Numbered from the stretch's first letter, positions 24,434 through 32,232 are shown. The stretch: 52,525 nt of DNA from Pseudomonas cyclaminis (GCF_015163715.1 NZ_JADDUM010000092.1:1-52525), one strand, 5' to 3'. Numbers and translations are program-made. Notes: generated by a model not told the origin, from the sequence alone.

Positions 24434-24877
24434 TCACGGCTGATGCGCCTCAGGCTGAAATTGAGCAACGTAGCCGAGCACGGCAGCAACCCGCAGGCCC
24501 GTCGCACTGCCCTTGTCGGTGCACTCGCGGTAGGCTTGGCCGCTCTGGACGATTTCGCCCAGCAGCTCGGCCGCGTTGTCCAGGTACTTCTCGGTTTCGT
24601 TGGTGTGCTCAATGAGCCGTTGGTGAGCCTGTTGCGACTCAACATGGCGCCGGGCCATGGCCTGGACGATTTCGAGCAAGCGATCGGTGCCAATTTCATC
24701 GGTATCGCCCAGGCAGTAGCGGTCGCCCACCTCCTGAGTACATTGGCAATCGTCGGTAAGTGCTTCCGAACTACCGACCCACCCACAGAGAGTGCACTCG
24801 GAGGCATAGTAGCTCCCCACTAGCGGCTTCTGTCCGATGCAGGATGGTATGCGTTCCTTCTTCTCAACGTTGCTCAT
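24434..24877 (-). CDS. Hypothetical protein with an N-terminal Cys motif
   Basis: This 147-aa protein has a possible zinc site: SECTLCGWVG followed by DDCQCTQEVGDRYC. The rest is helical (RLLEIVQAMARRHVESQQAH, NETEKYLDNAAELLGEIVQS). ATG 24877 follows GAGGAAATCAGCC. It is followed after 17 bp by the 79-aa gene and lies downstream of the DUF1173-like operon, from which it may be transcribed. No family is recognised. Confidence 0.6.
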   Translation of the reverse strand: MSNVEKKERIPSCIGQKPLVGSYYASECTLCGWVGSSEALTDDCQCTQEVGDRYCLGDTDEIGTDRLLEIVQAMARRHVESQQAHQRLIEHTNETEKYLDNAAELLGEIVQSGQAYRECTDKGSATGLRVAAVLGYVAQFQPEAHQP

Positions 24878-24968
24878 GGCTGATTTCCTCGTTCAATCTG
24901 GCGATGGCCTCAGCATCTCACGAGGCCTCGGAAACCCAAGTACATCCCTGTTCAGCGATGCGTTGTGA

Positions 24969-26213
24969 TCAGGACTTGGCAGGGAAAGGAGGGATATTTT
25001 TTCCTTTCGGGTCAGCCGCGGCATTCCACGACCACCACCCTGCCCCGCCGTACTCCCGATTGTACCAAGCCGTTTTGACGGCCTTCCGTTCCAGGTAGGC
25101 AGGTGTGCTCATGCCGAACACTTCCAGGGGGTAGTCCTTGCCCGTGTCCAAAAGCCAGAAGTCAGGGAAAACCTCACTTTCATCAGCGTCGTAGCGAAGA
25201 GGTTTATCGAAGCTGCGGCCAGCGGCGTGGAGCTTGGCCTCAATCACCCCTTCGTAATCTGAGTCGACAGGAATCCAACGCTCACTGACCTGCATCAGGG
25301 CCAGCTCAACGACATCTGCTTGCGAAAACGACTCGCCCTTCCGCGGCGTAACCTGAGCTATGGCGATAACTCGACTTCCGCGCTTCCAGGCGGAAAGTTC
25401 TCTCTCGAATCTGCGGGCGGCGGTTACCCAGACTGCCGGGGGCAAATTCAGCATGGGCATCCCGAAGGGCCCGGCCAGAGGCAATCTGCTGATGTCTCCA
25501 GAATGGCGCTCAGGGTTGTAGCGTGCCAGCGGCGATATCGCGACGAGTCGCAGATCCCGCGTGATTGCAGACTTGACGATCGCCTGGTTGCGAACCGCTC
25601 CCTTGCTGTCCTTTTGAGCAGCCAGCAGCAGCACTTCGCTCAACTTCATTCGGCTTGCGGCGACACGCTCCGCAGCCTGTAGAAGCGCGTAGTTCACAAT
25701 GCCGCTATTGCGCTTGCCCTCCATTGCTGGATACCAGGTAGAGAGTCGGGACTCAGACCAAAGCAGGTGCAGAAGCCCAAGCAACGTCATAGCCGGCTTG
25801 CTCTTTCCAGGCGCTCTTGTCACCGAGGTGCTTTCGCTTTCCTCGGATCGAGGGGCCTGGACTCGAATGCCTCGAGCCAGGCGCACGCGAATGCTGCCAT
25901 CTTCGCCCTCCTCGACTACGCCAACGGCATACCCTTGCATGCCGGAACGCTCCGGGGCCGGCGCGTAGTACCGACAATCGTTTGAGTGTTCATGACCTGT
26001 ACCGGCGAACCGCGCCAGGTGAAAACCATCGCTATCTTCACGTCGCTTGATCGAGAGTTTTCGGGAACCGCTGCTTGGGCACTGGCAAATTGCATGAGTG
26101 CCGTAGGCCCTCTCCAAAACGATTTTCCAGTTTTTTGCGTACTGCTGATCGGTCTGGAACTCCGGCGAGTAACGTTTCCCAGAGATCAGTACGGGATATC
26201 GACGGTTGAGCAT
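24969..26213 (-). CDS. DUF1173-like plasmid protein
   Basis: This 414-aa protein resembles DUF1173, found on proteobacterial plasmids. Features: an N-terminal segment with CQCPSS and a possible metal-binding HEHSNDCRYYAP; LLGLLHLLWSESRLSTWYP in the middle; and a C-terminal DFWLLDTGKDYPLEVFGMST with spaced acidic residues, reminiscent of a nuclease-like fold. ATG 26213 follows AGGAGAGAAAGGATC. It is encoded 23 bp after the 256-aa gene as a second cistron. The function of the family is unknown. Confidence 0.65.
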   Translation of the reverse strand: MLNRRYPVLISGKRYSPEFQTDQQYAKNWKIVLERAYGTHAICQCPSSGSRKLSIKRREDSDGFHLARFAGTGHEHSNDCRYYAPAPERSGMQGYAVGVVEEGEDGSIRVRLARGIRVQAPRSEESESTSVTRAPGKSKPAMTLLGLLHLLWSESRLSTWYPAMEGKRNSGIVNYALLQAAERVAASRMKLSEVLLLAAQKDSKGAVRNQAIVKSAITRDLRLVAISPLARYNPERHSGDISRLPLAGPFGMPMLNLPPAVWVTAARRFERELSAWKRGSRVIAIAQVTPRKGESFSQADVVELALMQVSERWIPVDSDYEGVIEAKLHAAGRSFDKPLRYDADESEVFPDFWLLDTGKDYPLEVFGMSTPAYLERKAVKTAWYNREYGGAGWWSWNAAADPKGKNIPPFPAKS

Positions 26214-26236
26214 GATCCTTTCTCTCCTGATTCGGG

Positions 26237-27007
26237 TCAGGCAATCGCCCGCTGCCGGCGGGCATAGGCTGCTTCAGCCCGGTTTGCTTCGATCTGTATA
26301 TGCAGCTTCACCAGCAACTCGTATCCAGACTTGGGGCTCATGAGCGCAATACCGAACAATTCGTCTGCTGGAATGCTCCCGCCCTCCCCATGGAACCGAC
26401 CCTTTCGCTCGATCATGGAAAATATCCCTTCGAGGTATCCGGTCTCAACGGCCTCAGCAGAAAGACTGGGGTTTTTCAGGTCGAAGATCTCTCCGGTTGG
26501 CCACTCCAGCCCATCAAGTGGGGGGAGGTTTTCCAGCGCCCAGTGACCAGTACGCATGACGGCACGCGCTATCTCGTAATGTTCCTGGTCAGTCTGATAC
26601 CAGCTATCGACGGAAAGGAGCCGGTGGCGGGCCTGGTCAAGGCATTCGAGCTGCTTGGCGCGTGTAGCGCGCTCATCATCAGAAAGGCTGTCGAAGCCAT
26701 CGACCCATACAGGGAGGATACGCAGCGCCTCCCAGCGCAGCAGGCAGCGCATCAGGGACGAGCGGGTACCGCTCATGACGACCTCGCCCGGTTCCAGTAG
26801 CTGGTTGTGACTGTTGTGCAGGCCGACGATGCAGTTTGCATGGAGCCAGCGGTTTCTCTGGATGAAGTCGTGGATCGCTTCAGGCTCGTGCTCAAGCGGA
26901 TCTATGCCGGCGGGGATGCTGAATGCCTTGGGCGAGAGAGTGACCATTTGTCGGTCAGCGGAGTACGCCCTCATTTTGCCGAGGGCGCAGAGACTGCGGA
27001 TTTTCAT
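26237..27007 (-). CDS. Hypothetical protein paired with the DUF1173-like gene
   Basis: This 256-aa protein (MKIRSLCALGKMRAYSADRQ...) has no membrane segment. It has a Trp-rich middle (RNRWLHANCIVGLHNSHNQL, LRWEALRILPVWVDGFDSLS) and a helical C-terminus (KSGYELLVKLHIQIEANRAE). ATG 27007 has AGGAGG 13 bp before it. It forms a two-gene operon with the DUF1173-like gene, so a joint role is likely. No family is recognised. Confidence 0.6.
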   Translation of the reverse strand: MKIRSLCALGKMRAYSADRQMVTLSPKAFSIPAGIDPLEHEPEAIHDFIQRNRWLHANCIVGLHNSHNQLLEPGEVVMSGTRSSLMRCLLRWEALRILPVWVDGFDSLSDDERATRAKQLECLDQARHRLLSVDSWYQTDQEHYEIARAVMRTGHWALENLPPLDGLEWPTGEIFDLKNPSLSAEAVETGYLEGIFSMIERKGRFHGEGGSIPADELFGIALMSPKSGYELLVKLHIQIEANRAEAAYARRQRAIA

Positions 27008-27121
27008 GAGAGCGAATCCTCCTGGTGTATTCGATCAGGAGGCTATCGCGGGATGAGGAGTAGAAATTTCGTTTTCAGGACACTGGAGCGTCGGAATTAC
27101 TTTTGATGGGGCTCCGGCGGG

Positions 27122-27457
27122 TCAGAGCCAGCGCAGGGGGGCCGGAACCTCAACCGTTTCGTCAGCCACCTGAATAGCGGTTGCCAGTGAAGGAGTGCCA
27201 ATTTTTTCGGCGCACTCGGAGATGGTCAGCATGCGCACAGGGGCTTGATTTGGCGGGATCTCGGACGGACCGCGCAAGCACTCCCGGTAACGAGCCACTG
27301 CGTCAGCCGCGTCTGGATTCGATTTAGCCCAGGCCGAGATTGCAGACTCACGCGCCAGCGCCACGTCCTTGGACGTCATGACAAACTGAGTGCCTACAAG
27401 CGCTATAAGTCCGAACAAACCCACCGCTACGGTTCGAGTGATGTACTTCAATTTCAT
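27122..27457 (-). CDS. Small inner-membrane or secreted hypothetical protein
   Basis: This is 111 aa from ATG 27457 (MKLKYITRTVAVGLFGLIAL), which has AAGGAAAGCCTCGC; a longer frame to 27514 lacks a site. One N-terminal hydrophobic helix anchors it. The remainder is soluble, with two cysteines (YRECLRGP, SECAEK) that could form a disulfide. It follows the 144-aa gene on the same strand. Function is unknown. Confidence 0.6.
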   Translation of the reverse strand: MKLKYITRTVAVGLFGLIALVGTQFVMTSKDVALARESAISAWAKSNPDAADAVARYRECLRGPSEIPPNQAPVRMLTISECAEKIGTPSLATAIQVADETVEVPAPLRWL

Positions 27458-27513
27458 GCGAGGCTTTCCTTGATTTGCTGTTGCATGGTCGGTGACATCG
27501 CGTGTGGTACACA

Positions 27514-27948
27514 TTACGCACCGCCCTTAGGAGGCAGGCCCTCGTTGTACTCGGCGAGTGCGTCTGCTGCTATCTGGGCAAGCTCGGAGTCGCGATCCAT
27601 GATGCCTGTGGAGCCAGTTGCGATTTTCCCCAGGGCCTCGAGCAGCCCGGCAATCGCAGGGTTGGTGCGCAGCTTCTCCACCTCCTCCAACGCCATAGTC
27701 ACATTCATGAATCCCAACGCCTTGGCTTTGCTCCATACCTCGTCGTACAGCTCGGCTTTGTAGCTCAGGCCAGAAATTACGCGCTCGGCGTCGGATTTGA
27801 ACACCAGGGCATCATCGTTGACTGCATTGTCGAAGTTGATCCGATCGCTGCGGGTTTCGATGTAGGTCGTTTCTTCGTCGTAGCTCATCACTTCGATGGT
27901 GGCTACGACTTCCAGCTCCGGTTGGGCTTCGGTGGTTTGCTTGCTCAT
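27514..27948 (-). CDS. Hypothetical protein
   Basis: This 144-aa acidic cytoplasmic protein (MSKQTTEAQPELEVVATIEV) has helical segments (MNVTMALEEVEKLRTNPAIA, ELAQIAADALAEYNEG). ATG 27948 follows AAGGTGAAGCG. It lies between the RDD gene and the 111-aa membrane gene, all on one strand. No family is recognised. Confidence 0.6.
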   Translation of the reverse strand: MSKQTTEAQPELEVVATIEVMSYDEETTYIETRSDRINFDNAVNDDALVFKSDAERVISGLSYKAELYDEVWSKAKALGFMNVTMALEEVEKLRTNPAIAGLLEALGKIATGSTGIMDRDSELAQIAADALAEYNEGLPPKGGA

Positions 27949-28064
27949 TACGCTTCACCTTGATCAGTTGATGTGGCCAGCATCCCATGGGTTGAAAAAC
28001 TCCCAACCACGGACGGCTGGTGGATGAGCCAGAACGCCACGTCCGGCTCAACTGAGCAGGGTGA

Positions 28065-28520
28065 TCAGCTCCGGAATTTCACCGGCTGTGTTCTGAGCTC
28101 GCGTACCACCACTGTTCCGGCGAGCTTGTCGTGCCACCCCTGCTTACGGCGATCGAATGCCGCCCAGAAGAAGCCAAGCCCCAGCGGTAGGGTCGACACT
28201 ACATAGCCGAGGTATCGGCCGATGCACTGTCGAACGCTTGCGGTGTTGCCGCTTTCAGCGTCGAGAACCCGCAATTTCAGCGCCATCTTCCCCGGCGTAG
28301 CCTGGAGACGACGCCACAGAACTACCGTCAGGATCGCTGGCAGGACAAAGTTGATTGCTAAATCCGCTGGCCCTTGGATCAGCTTGTCGCTGCTGAAATA
28401 GCCCGTGCCATAGATCATCATCAGGAGCGGCAGGGAAACCAGGGTGAAAAGGATGCCGTCAACAATGCACGCCCCTGTTCTCGCCCAGAAACCCGCGTAT
28501 TCAAGTTGTTCGTTCTGCAT
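28065..28520 (-). CDS. RDD-family membrane protein
   Basis: This 151-aa inner-membrane protein carries the RDD signature: YAGFWARTGACIVDGILFTL at the N-terminus, then ATPGKMALKLRVLDAESGN, and QCIGRYLGYVVSTLPLGLGF with FDRRKQGWHDKLAGTVVV at the end. There are about three transmembrane segments. RDD proteins have been linked to ion transport, but the function is mostly unknown. ATG 28520 is the first gene of a minus-strand series running to 27122. Confidence 0.85.
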   Translation of the reverse strand: MQNEQLEYAGFWARTGACIVDGILFTLVSLPLLMMIYGTGYFSSDKLIQGPADLAINFVLPAILTVVLWRRLQATPGKMALKLRVLDAESGNTASVRQCIGRYLGYVVSTLPLGLGFFWAAFDRRKQGWHDKLAGTVVVRELRTQPVKFRS

Positions 28521-28734
28521 GAAAAATATTCCCTGTGATTGGTTAGCAAGCCACTTTGGCTTGGCCTGATGCTATCGGGCTGGGAACTAGGCCGGGCGCG
28601 TTTTCACGCTGGTTTTGTGCCTGAAATGGAGGTCGTCCAACAGCCTGTTGGACAAATACGGCCCGGTTATTGGAGTTGGGTTTTCTGGGGACGCATTCAC
28701 CCTGAAGGCTATCCAGTTCAATCGAGTCATTTGC

Positions 28735-28968
28735 ATGAGCCAGAAAAACTCCAAAGAGCCACTGACCTTCACCGCTCGCTTGGTGAACTCCCATCACGGT
28801 TTTCAGGATTTCGATATCGACGGGCATCCTGTGGTGCGGCGTGCCTGTGTTCCGAATTCGATCAAGAAGGGCGAGCACTTCAACGTCTATCACGGGGAAA
28901 GCTCGAAGTCGGGCGCTGTATGGACAGGGACGCTCGGTGACTCCCTCCGCAAATTTGCGCTTATCTGA
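28735..28968 (+). CDS. Small hypothetical protein
   Basis: This is 77 aa from ATG 28735 (MSQKNSKEPLTFTARLVNSH). The frame extends to 28615, but the earlier part is less protein-like. It is compact, beta-rich and basic (GFQDFDIDGHPVVRRACVPN, KSGAVWTGTLGDSLRKF). The ribosome-binding site is weak. It opens a plus-strand run of four small genes ending at the terminator at 29980. Function is unknown. Confidence 0.5.
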   Translation: MSQKNSKEPLTFTARLVNSHHGFQDFDIDGHPVVRRACVPNSIKKGEHFNVYHGESSKSGAVWTGTLGDSLRKFALI

Positions 28969-28977
28969 GGGGTGCCT

Positions 28978-29250
28978 ATGTGTTTCCCTCGTAAACCCAG
29001 TCTTGGCCGGTACAGCGCGACCAGGGCTGATTGGAGTCGGTGCTACCGGCAAGCTCGCATTGCTGCTGGCCGCGGCTTAGCTCCCGACCCGAAGTCATCT
29101 GGTATCGCCTGGAAGGCCCAGCTCATCGTAGCTTTTGAACGCCGAGGCCACGATCCTCTGGCGTATCCCGTCCAGTGTCGGCTCAATGCTCATCGGATCA
29201 TCAATGAAATTCGAGCCGAAGAAATCTCCCTGGAACATGTGAAGGACTGA
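28978..29250 (+). CDS. Small hypothetical protein
   Basis: This 90-aa basic protein (MCFPRKPSLGRYSATRADWS) starts at ATG 28978 after GAGGGGTGCCT, 9 bp behind the previous stop. C-terminal residues LNAHRIINEIRAEEISLEHV look helical. It ends 3 bp before the next gene, so the cluster is an operon. No family is recognised. Confidence 0.5.
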   Translation: MCFPRKPSLGRYSATRADWSRCYRQARIAAGRGLAPDPKSSGIAWKAQLIVAFERRGHDPLAYPVQCRLNAHRIINEIRAEEISLEHVKD

Positions 29251-29253
29251 CCT

Positions 29254-29523
29254 ATGACCCTGTATTTCGAGTGGATCGGAAGCCTCTGTGGCGTCCTCGG
29301 CGCGCTGATGATCTCCACCAATACCCGTGTTTCTCCGTGGGGATGGTGGCTATTCCTCGTGTCGAGCTTGAGCCTCTGCTGCTACGCCGTTCTCGCGCAG
29401 GCCTGGGGATTGTTGCTGCTGAATGGTTGTTTCGTTGCTACGAACATTACCGGGTTGATCCGCTGGTGGTACCCCGCTGTGTCGACCATGCGTGCAACTT
29501 GCCATGCAGGCGTCAAGGGGTAA
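29254..29523 (+). CDS. Small multi-pass membrane protein (PnuC-like fragment fold)
   Basis: This 89-aa protein has three hydrophobic helices: WIGSLCGVLGALMIS, WGWWLFLVSSLSLCCYAVLA and WGLLLLNGCFVATNITGLIR. The WxLFLVSxxS and LLLNxxFxxTNxxGxxRW patterns resemble half of a PnuC-type nicotinamide riboside transporter, the size of minimal transporter repeats. It may act as a dimer. It lies 3 bp after the 90-aa gene. The assignment is a resemblance only. Confidence 0.6.
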   Translation: MTLYFEWIGSLCGVLGALMISTNTRVSPWGWWLFLVSSLSLCCYAVLAQAWGLLLLNGCFVATNITGLIRWWYPAVSTMRATCHAGVKG

Positions 29524-29619
29524 GCCGCTTGCGCGACCTTCGGCAGAGTGCGTGCTTGACGGCTTGGGTTTTGCGGAATGGTCGGCATGCTGGGGGCATT
29601 CGTCACTGGGAGCCACCAC

Positions 29620-29958
29620 ATGCAACTATTCAACCCGATCCACAAGGCAGAGCTGATCTCTATCGTCGAAGAAGCGTCAGCAAAAGCAGCGAAGAATGCT
29701 GGTGTTGTCCAGGAGTTGGTTTTCCCGCACATCTACTTCGTTCTCAGCAAACGCCTCAGCGTAGTAGACGGGGCATCGGCTACTGCGGAGGCCAAAGATT
29801 CTGCTCTGTTGGCTGCTCTCACTGAGGCAAAAAAAGCGCTTCAGGATTGCGTGTCGGTGATGAGCAACGATCTGGGGGGCTTAAAGCTGATACAGCCAGA
29901 GCTTGAGGGGGCGCGCCAGGCCTTGGCGGCAGTTGAAGCGGTATTTGTTGGTCAGTGA
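29620..29958 (+). CDS. Hypothetical helical protein
   Basis: This is 112 aa from ATG 29620 (MQLFNPIHKAELISIVEEAS) behind GGGAGCCACCAC; the frame opens at 29578 but the later ATG has the better site. It is soluble and helical (KDSALLAALTEAKKALQDCV, LEGARQALAAVEAVF). It is the last gene of the plus-strand cluster and is followed after about 20 bp by a terminator. No family is recognised. Confidence 0.55.
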   Translation: MQLFNPIHKAELISIVEEASAKAAKNAGVVQELVFPHIYFVLSKRLSVVDGASATAEAKDSALLAALTEAKKALQDCVSVMSNDLGGLKLIQPELEGARQALAAVEAVFVGQ

Positions 29959-29979
29959 TTCTCTGTTTCTATGAAACCT

Positions 29980-30006
29980 AAAAGCCCAGCGATGACCTGG
30001 GCTTTT
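29980..30006 (+). terminator. Rho-independent terminator
   Basis: AAAAGCCCAG / CTGGGCTTTT arms with loop CGATGAC. It closes the small-gene cluster at 28735-29958. Confidence 0.82.
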
Positions 30007-30035
30007 ATCTAAACGTAATGGTCGATGGGCATTGG

Positions 30036-30377
30036 CTAGATTTCCAAGAACAACATCGCTAGCGGCTGCATCATCTGGAGTCCCCAGGCGAAAAGCTCGA
30101 ATCGAAGCAAGCCCAGCAGGCAGGTGATAAAGAATCCCACCACGATCCCTACCAGGAAGACCGAGTACAAAGTTCCAACGCCTGGGCTACTGGATTCGCC
30201 CCCCTCTCTTTCCCCTCCCCAGTTCGGAACTTTGATGCGAAGCCGCTCGCGACGGAAATCTTTTGGGTTGTAGTAGGCATCCTTTACCGGATCGTTCTCT
30301 GAGCGGTCTGTCTGATTCCCTTCGCGGGCGCGTTGCCTCGCTCGCTCCTGCATGTACTCCCTATCGTCCAGTCCCAC
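30036..30377 (-). CDS. Small membrane protein
   Basis: This 113-aa protein has a highly charged N-terminal half (MGLDDREYMQERARQRAREG, YNPKDFRRERLRIKVP) and one or two C-terminal transmembrane helices (LYSVFLVGIVVGFFITCLLG, MMQPLAMLFLEI). ATG 30377 follows TAGGAGACGT. It is the last backbone gene before the accessory region: the TIME-like element begins only 28 bp upstream of its start, so its promoter may have been replaced. Function is unknown. Confidence 0.6.
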   Translation of the reverse strand: MGLDDREYMQERARQRAREGNQTDRSENDPVKDAYYNPKDFRRERLRIKVPNWGGEREGGESSSPGVGTLYSVFLVGIVVGFFITCLLGLLRFELFAWGLQMMQPLAMLFLEI

Positions 30378-30404
30378 ATACGTCTCCTACAGTTTTCCGA
30401 GAAA

Positions 30405-30666
30405 GGGGGTTGGGGAGCAATGGAACTGAAAACCAACGTAAGCCGAATTAGAGTTCGTTTTACTCGTCAGCGACTGCGAATTAACGAACTTTGATTCGTG
30501 AGAAAGGTTTATTGCACTGATTTTCGGGTGTTGGTGACCTTTCCTCGCGATAGCGGAAACGGTTTCATAAAACGGTCGTTTTTCGAAACTATCCAGACGT
30601 TGCAAGGGTTTGCGGGGCAGCGACTGAGCTTAAGTGCACTTTCTGTTCCGTTGCTCCCCCAACCCC
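30405..30666. mobile_element. TIME-like miniature Tn3-derived element (262 bp)
   Basis: A left end GGGGGTTGGGGAGCAATGG (30405 on) and an inverted right end GGGGTTGGGGGAGCAACGG (from 30666 on the minus strand) bound a 262-bp non-coding segment. The ends are close variants of the module A transposon ends, so that kind of transposase could mobilise it. Size and design match the class called TIMEs known from Pseudomonas plasmids. The 5-bp flanks (AGAAA, TATTT) do not match. Confidence 0.8.
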
Positions 30667-30783
30667 TATTTCCAGCAGCGAGGTGATGAATTCGTTTTGC
30701 TGTTGTGCGGCGGCGACAAAAGCAGCCAAAGCCGTGATATTGAAGCGGCTAAAAAACTCGCCAGCGAGTGGAGGTCAGAATGA
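30667..30783 (+). pseudogene. C-terminal remnant of a RelE/HigB-like toxin
   Basis: The frame begins exactly at the TIME-like element end: YFQQRGDEFVLLLCGGDKSS then a SRDIEAAKKLASEW helix and a stop at 30783. The LLLCGGDKSSQ motif is typical of the C-terminus of addiction-module killer proteins. The N-terminal two thirds are missing; no matching part is on the other side of the element. Confidence 0.7.
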
Positions 30784-30884
30784 GCGAAAAAATTTACGAC
30801 TACGACCCAGCAGCAGCCCTAGACGGCCCTGAAGCAATCGCCGTCTTCATGGCGGAGCCCTGCCATTTCCTCTCAGCGCCATAA
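30780..30884 (+). pseudogene. N-terminal remnant of the cognate antidote protein
   Basis: The ATG overlaps the toxin stop. MSEKIYDYDPAAALDGPEAI plus AVFMAE matches the start of putative addiction-module antidote proteins, which normally run to about 95-100 aa with an HTH. Homology stops near 30855; the last residues (PCHFLSAP) come from the neighbouring mer segment. Non-functional. Confidence 0.7.
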
Positions 30885-30909
30885 TCCAGGACCTTCATCT
30901 CCTCTCTCC

Positions 30910-30940
30910 TTGATTCCGTACTTAACTACGGAGGTAGAGT
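30910..30940 (+). promoter_or_regulatory. MerR-type promoter driving the PtrA-like gene
   Basis: TTGATT (30910-30915), 19-bp spacer with CCGTACTTAACTACGG (30916-30931), then TAGAGT (30935-30940). The layout matches the merT promoters, with the 19-bp spacer that only a MerR-family activator makes productive. No merR is divergent from it; the nearest is at 31797. Confidence 0.82.
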
Positions 30941-30978
30941 TGAATCGTGGATCGAAAACCCGAGAGGAGATCGCCGTT

Positions 30979-31194
30979 ATGAAACACCTAAGACTGCTGC
31001 TGGTAGTGGGTGCGACTCTGCTGTCATCCACCGTATGGGCCGAGGGCGGGAGCGACCGAGCGATTGAGCGAATTGCTGCACGCGAGAGGGCTGAAGCGAC
31101 CCTGGTGGCGGAAACCGTCAAGGAGATTAAGCAACTGGGCCCCACGGCGGCAGGCCGTAGCGAAGCGCAGCCCGCCTGTCCGCCTGCAAAGTAG
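30979..31194 (+). CDS. PtrA-like small exported protein under mer control
   Basis: This is 71 aa from ATG 30979 behind GAGGAGATCGCCGTT. It has a signal peptide (MKHLRLLLVVGATLLSSTVWA), then AEGGSDRAIERIAARERAE, which resembles the N-terminal domain of the PtrA co-regulatory family (AEGGADR-type start), and a Lys/Pro/Cys-containing tail (ACPPAK). PtrA-like proteins in pseudomonads are metal-induced periplasmic polypeptides. The MerR-type promoter predicts induction by Hg(II). A single Cys near the C-terminus is the only thiol. The role in resistance is unknown. Confidence 0.65.
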   Translation: MKHLRLLLVVGATLLSSTVWAEGGSDRAIERIAARERAEATLVAETVKEIKQLGPTAAGRSEAQPACPPAK

Positions 31195-31300
31195 AGCCTG
31201 TGCTACTCGACCAGATGCAACGTGAGCCCACTCTGCTGAGGCGCGAGGGCAAATAGCAATACCAAACTGTGCCCTTTGCAAGTGCTCCTTTGGCCATTCA

Positions 31301-31328
31301 GCGGCGCTCATTGAGCGCCGCTTTTTTC
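31301..31328 (+). terminator. Terminator of the PtrA-like gene
   Basis: GCGGCGCTCA / TGAGCGCCGC stem (31301-31321) followed by TTTTTT. It separates this gene from the divergent merR/merT unit. Confidence 0.85.
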
Positions 31329-31356
31329 TAAGCGCAAGCCGACCAACAGGGGCGCC

Positions 31357-31797
31357 TTACGCAACGGGAAATCCTCGGTTAACGCCCGAGTTGTCCCCAT
31401 GCAGCGAAACGATCAGCGGACAGGAAACAGTCCCGTGGCTCGCACAACAGTCGTGAACCAGTTGCTCCAAAACTGACTCGATCCGTCGCAGATCCGCGAG
31501 CTTGCCACGCACATCCCCAAGCTTCTGCTCGGCGAGCACACGCGCTTCATCGCAGTGAGCACCGTCATCCAGCCTCAACAGCCCGGCCACTTCATCGAGG
31601 CTAAAGCCCAGCCGTTGCGCGGATTTAACGAATTTCACCCGGGCGACATCCGCCTCACCGTAACGGCGAATGCTGCCGTAGGGCTTGTCCGGTTCGGGTA
31701 ACAGCGCCTTGCGTTGATAGAACCGGATGGTTTCCACGTTGACCCCGGCCGCCTTGGCGAAAGCGCCAATGGTCAGGCTTTCCAAATTGTTTTTCAT
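31357..31797 (-). CDS. merR: Mercury-responsive regulator MerR (module B)
   Basis: This 146-aa protein starts [20 protein letters not shown], close to Tn501 MerR. The Hg ligands C82, C117 and C126 are at identical numbers. The helix-turn-helix [16 protein letters not shown] is intact. It is divergent from merT and shares the promoter at 31803-31833. With an intact start it is, together with module A MerR, a reliable sensor, and it could also act on the promoter of the PtrA-like gene. Confidence 0.95.
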   Translation of the reverse strand: MKNNLESLTIGAFAKAAGVNVETIRFYQRKALLPEPDKPYGSIRRYGEADVARVKFVKSAQRLGFSLDEVAGLLRLDDGAHCDEARVLAEQKLGDVRGKLADLRRIESVLEQLVHDCCASHGTVSCPLIVSLHGDNSGVNRGFPVA

Positions 31798-31802
31798 ACC
31801 GC

Positions 31803-31833
31803 TTGATTCCGTACATGACTACGGGACTAACCT
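31803..31833 (+). promoter_or_regulatory. mer operator/promoter of module B
   Basis: TTGATT (31803-31808), 19-bp spacer starting CCGTACATGACTACGG, then TAACCT (31828-31833). It drives merTPA and its followers; MerR binds the central dyad. Confidence 0.85.
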
Positions 31834-31868
31834 TAAACCATCGATCAAATGCTCGAAAGGAGAAATGC

Positions 31869-32219
31869 ATGTCTGAACCATCAAACGGGCGCGCCCCTCT
31901 TGTCGCCGGGGGGCTTGCGGCGATTCTCGCCTCGGCTTGCTGCCTGGGGCCGCTGGTTCTGATCGCCCTGGGGTTCAGCGGCGCTTGGATCGGCAACTTG
32001 ACGGTGTTGGAACCTTATCGCCCGATCTTCATCGGCGCGGCGCTGGTTGCACTGTTCTTTGCCTGGCGGCGCATCGTCCGACCGACCGCAGCCTGCAAGC
32101 CGGGCGAGGTGTGCGCGATTCCGCAAGTGCGCACCACCTACAAGCTCATTTTCTGGTTCGTCGCCGTGTTGGTCTTGGTCGCGCTTGGTTTTCCCTACGT
32201 CATGCCATTTTTCTACTAA
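31869..32219 (+). CDS. merT: Mercuric transport protein MerT
   Basis: This 116-aa protein starts at ATG 31869 behind GAAAGGAGAAATGC. It has three transmembrane helices; helix 1 carries the Hg-binding pair ASACCLGPLVL and the cytoplasmic loop carries CKPGEVC. It is the Tn501/Tn21 type and almost the same as the module C copy, and differs from module A MerT. It is the first structural gene, 13 bp before merP. Confidence 0.95.
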   Translation: MSEPSNGRAPLVAGGLAAILASACCLGPLVLIALGFSGAWIGNLTVLEPYRPIFIGAALVALFFAWRRIVRPTAACKPGEVCAIPQVRTTYKLIFWFVAVLVLVALGFPYVMPFFY

Positions 32220-32232
32220 CCAGGAGTTCATC

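Noticed and set aside
28543..29052. Minus-strand 169-aa ORF
   Set aside because: It is antisense to two better plus-strand genes with fitting spacing and has no ribosome-binding site.
30387..30686. Short ORFs inside the TIME-like element
   Set aside because: They run into the terminal repeats on both strands and have no coding features; the element is non-coding.
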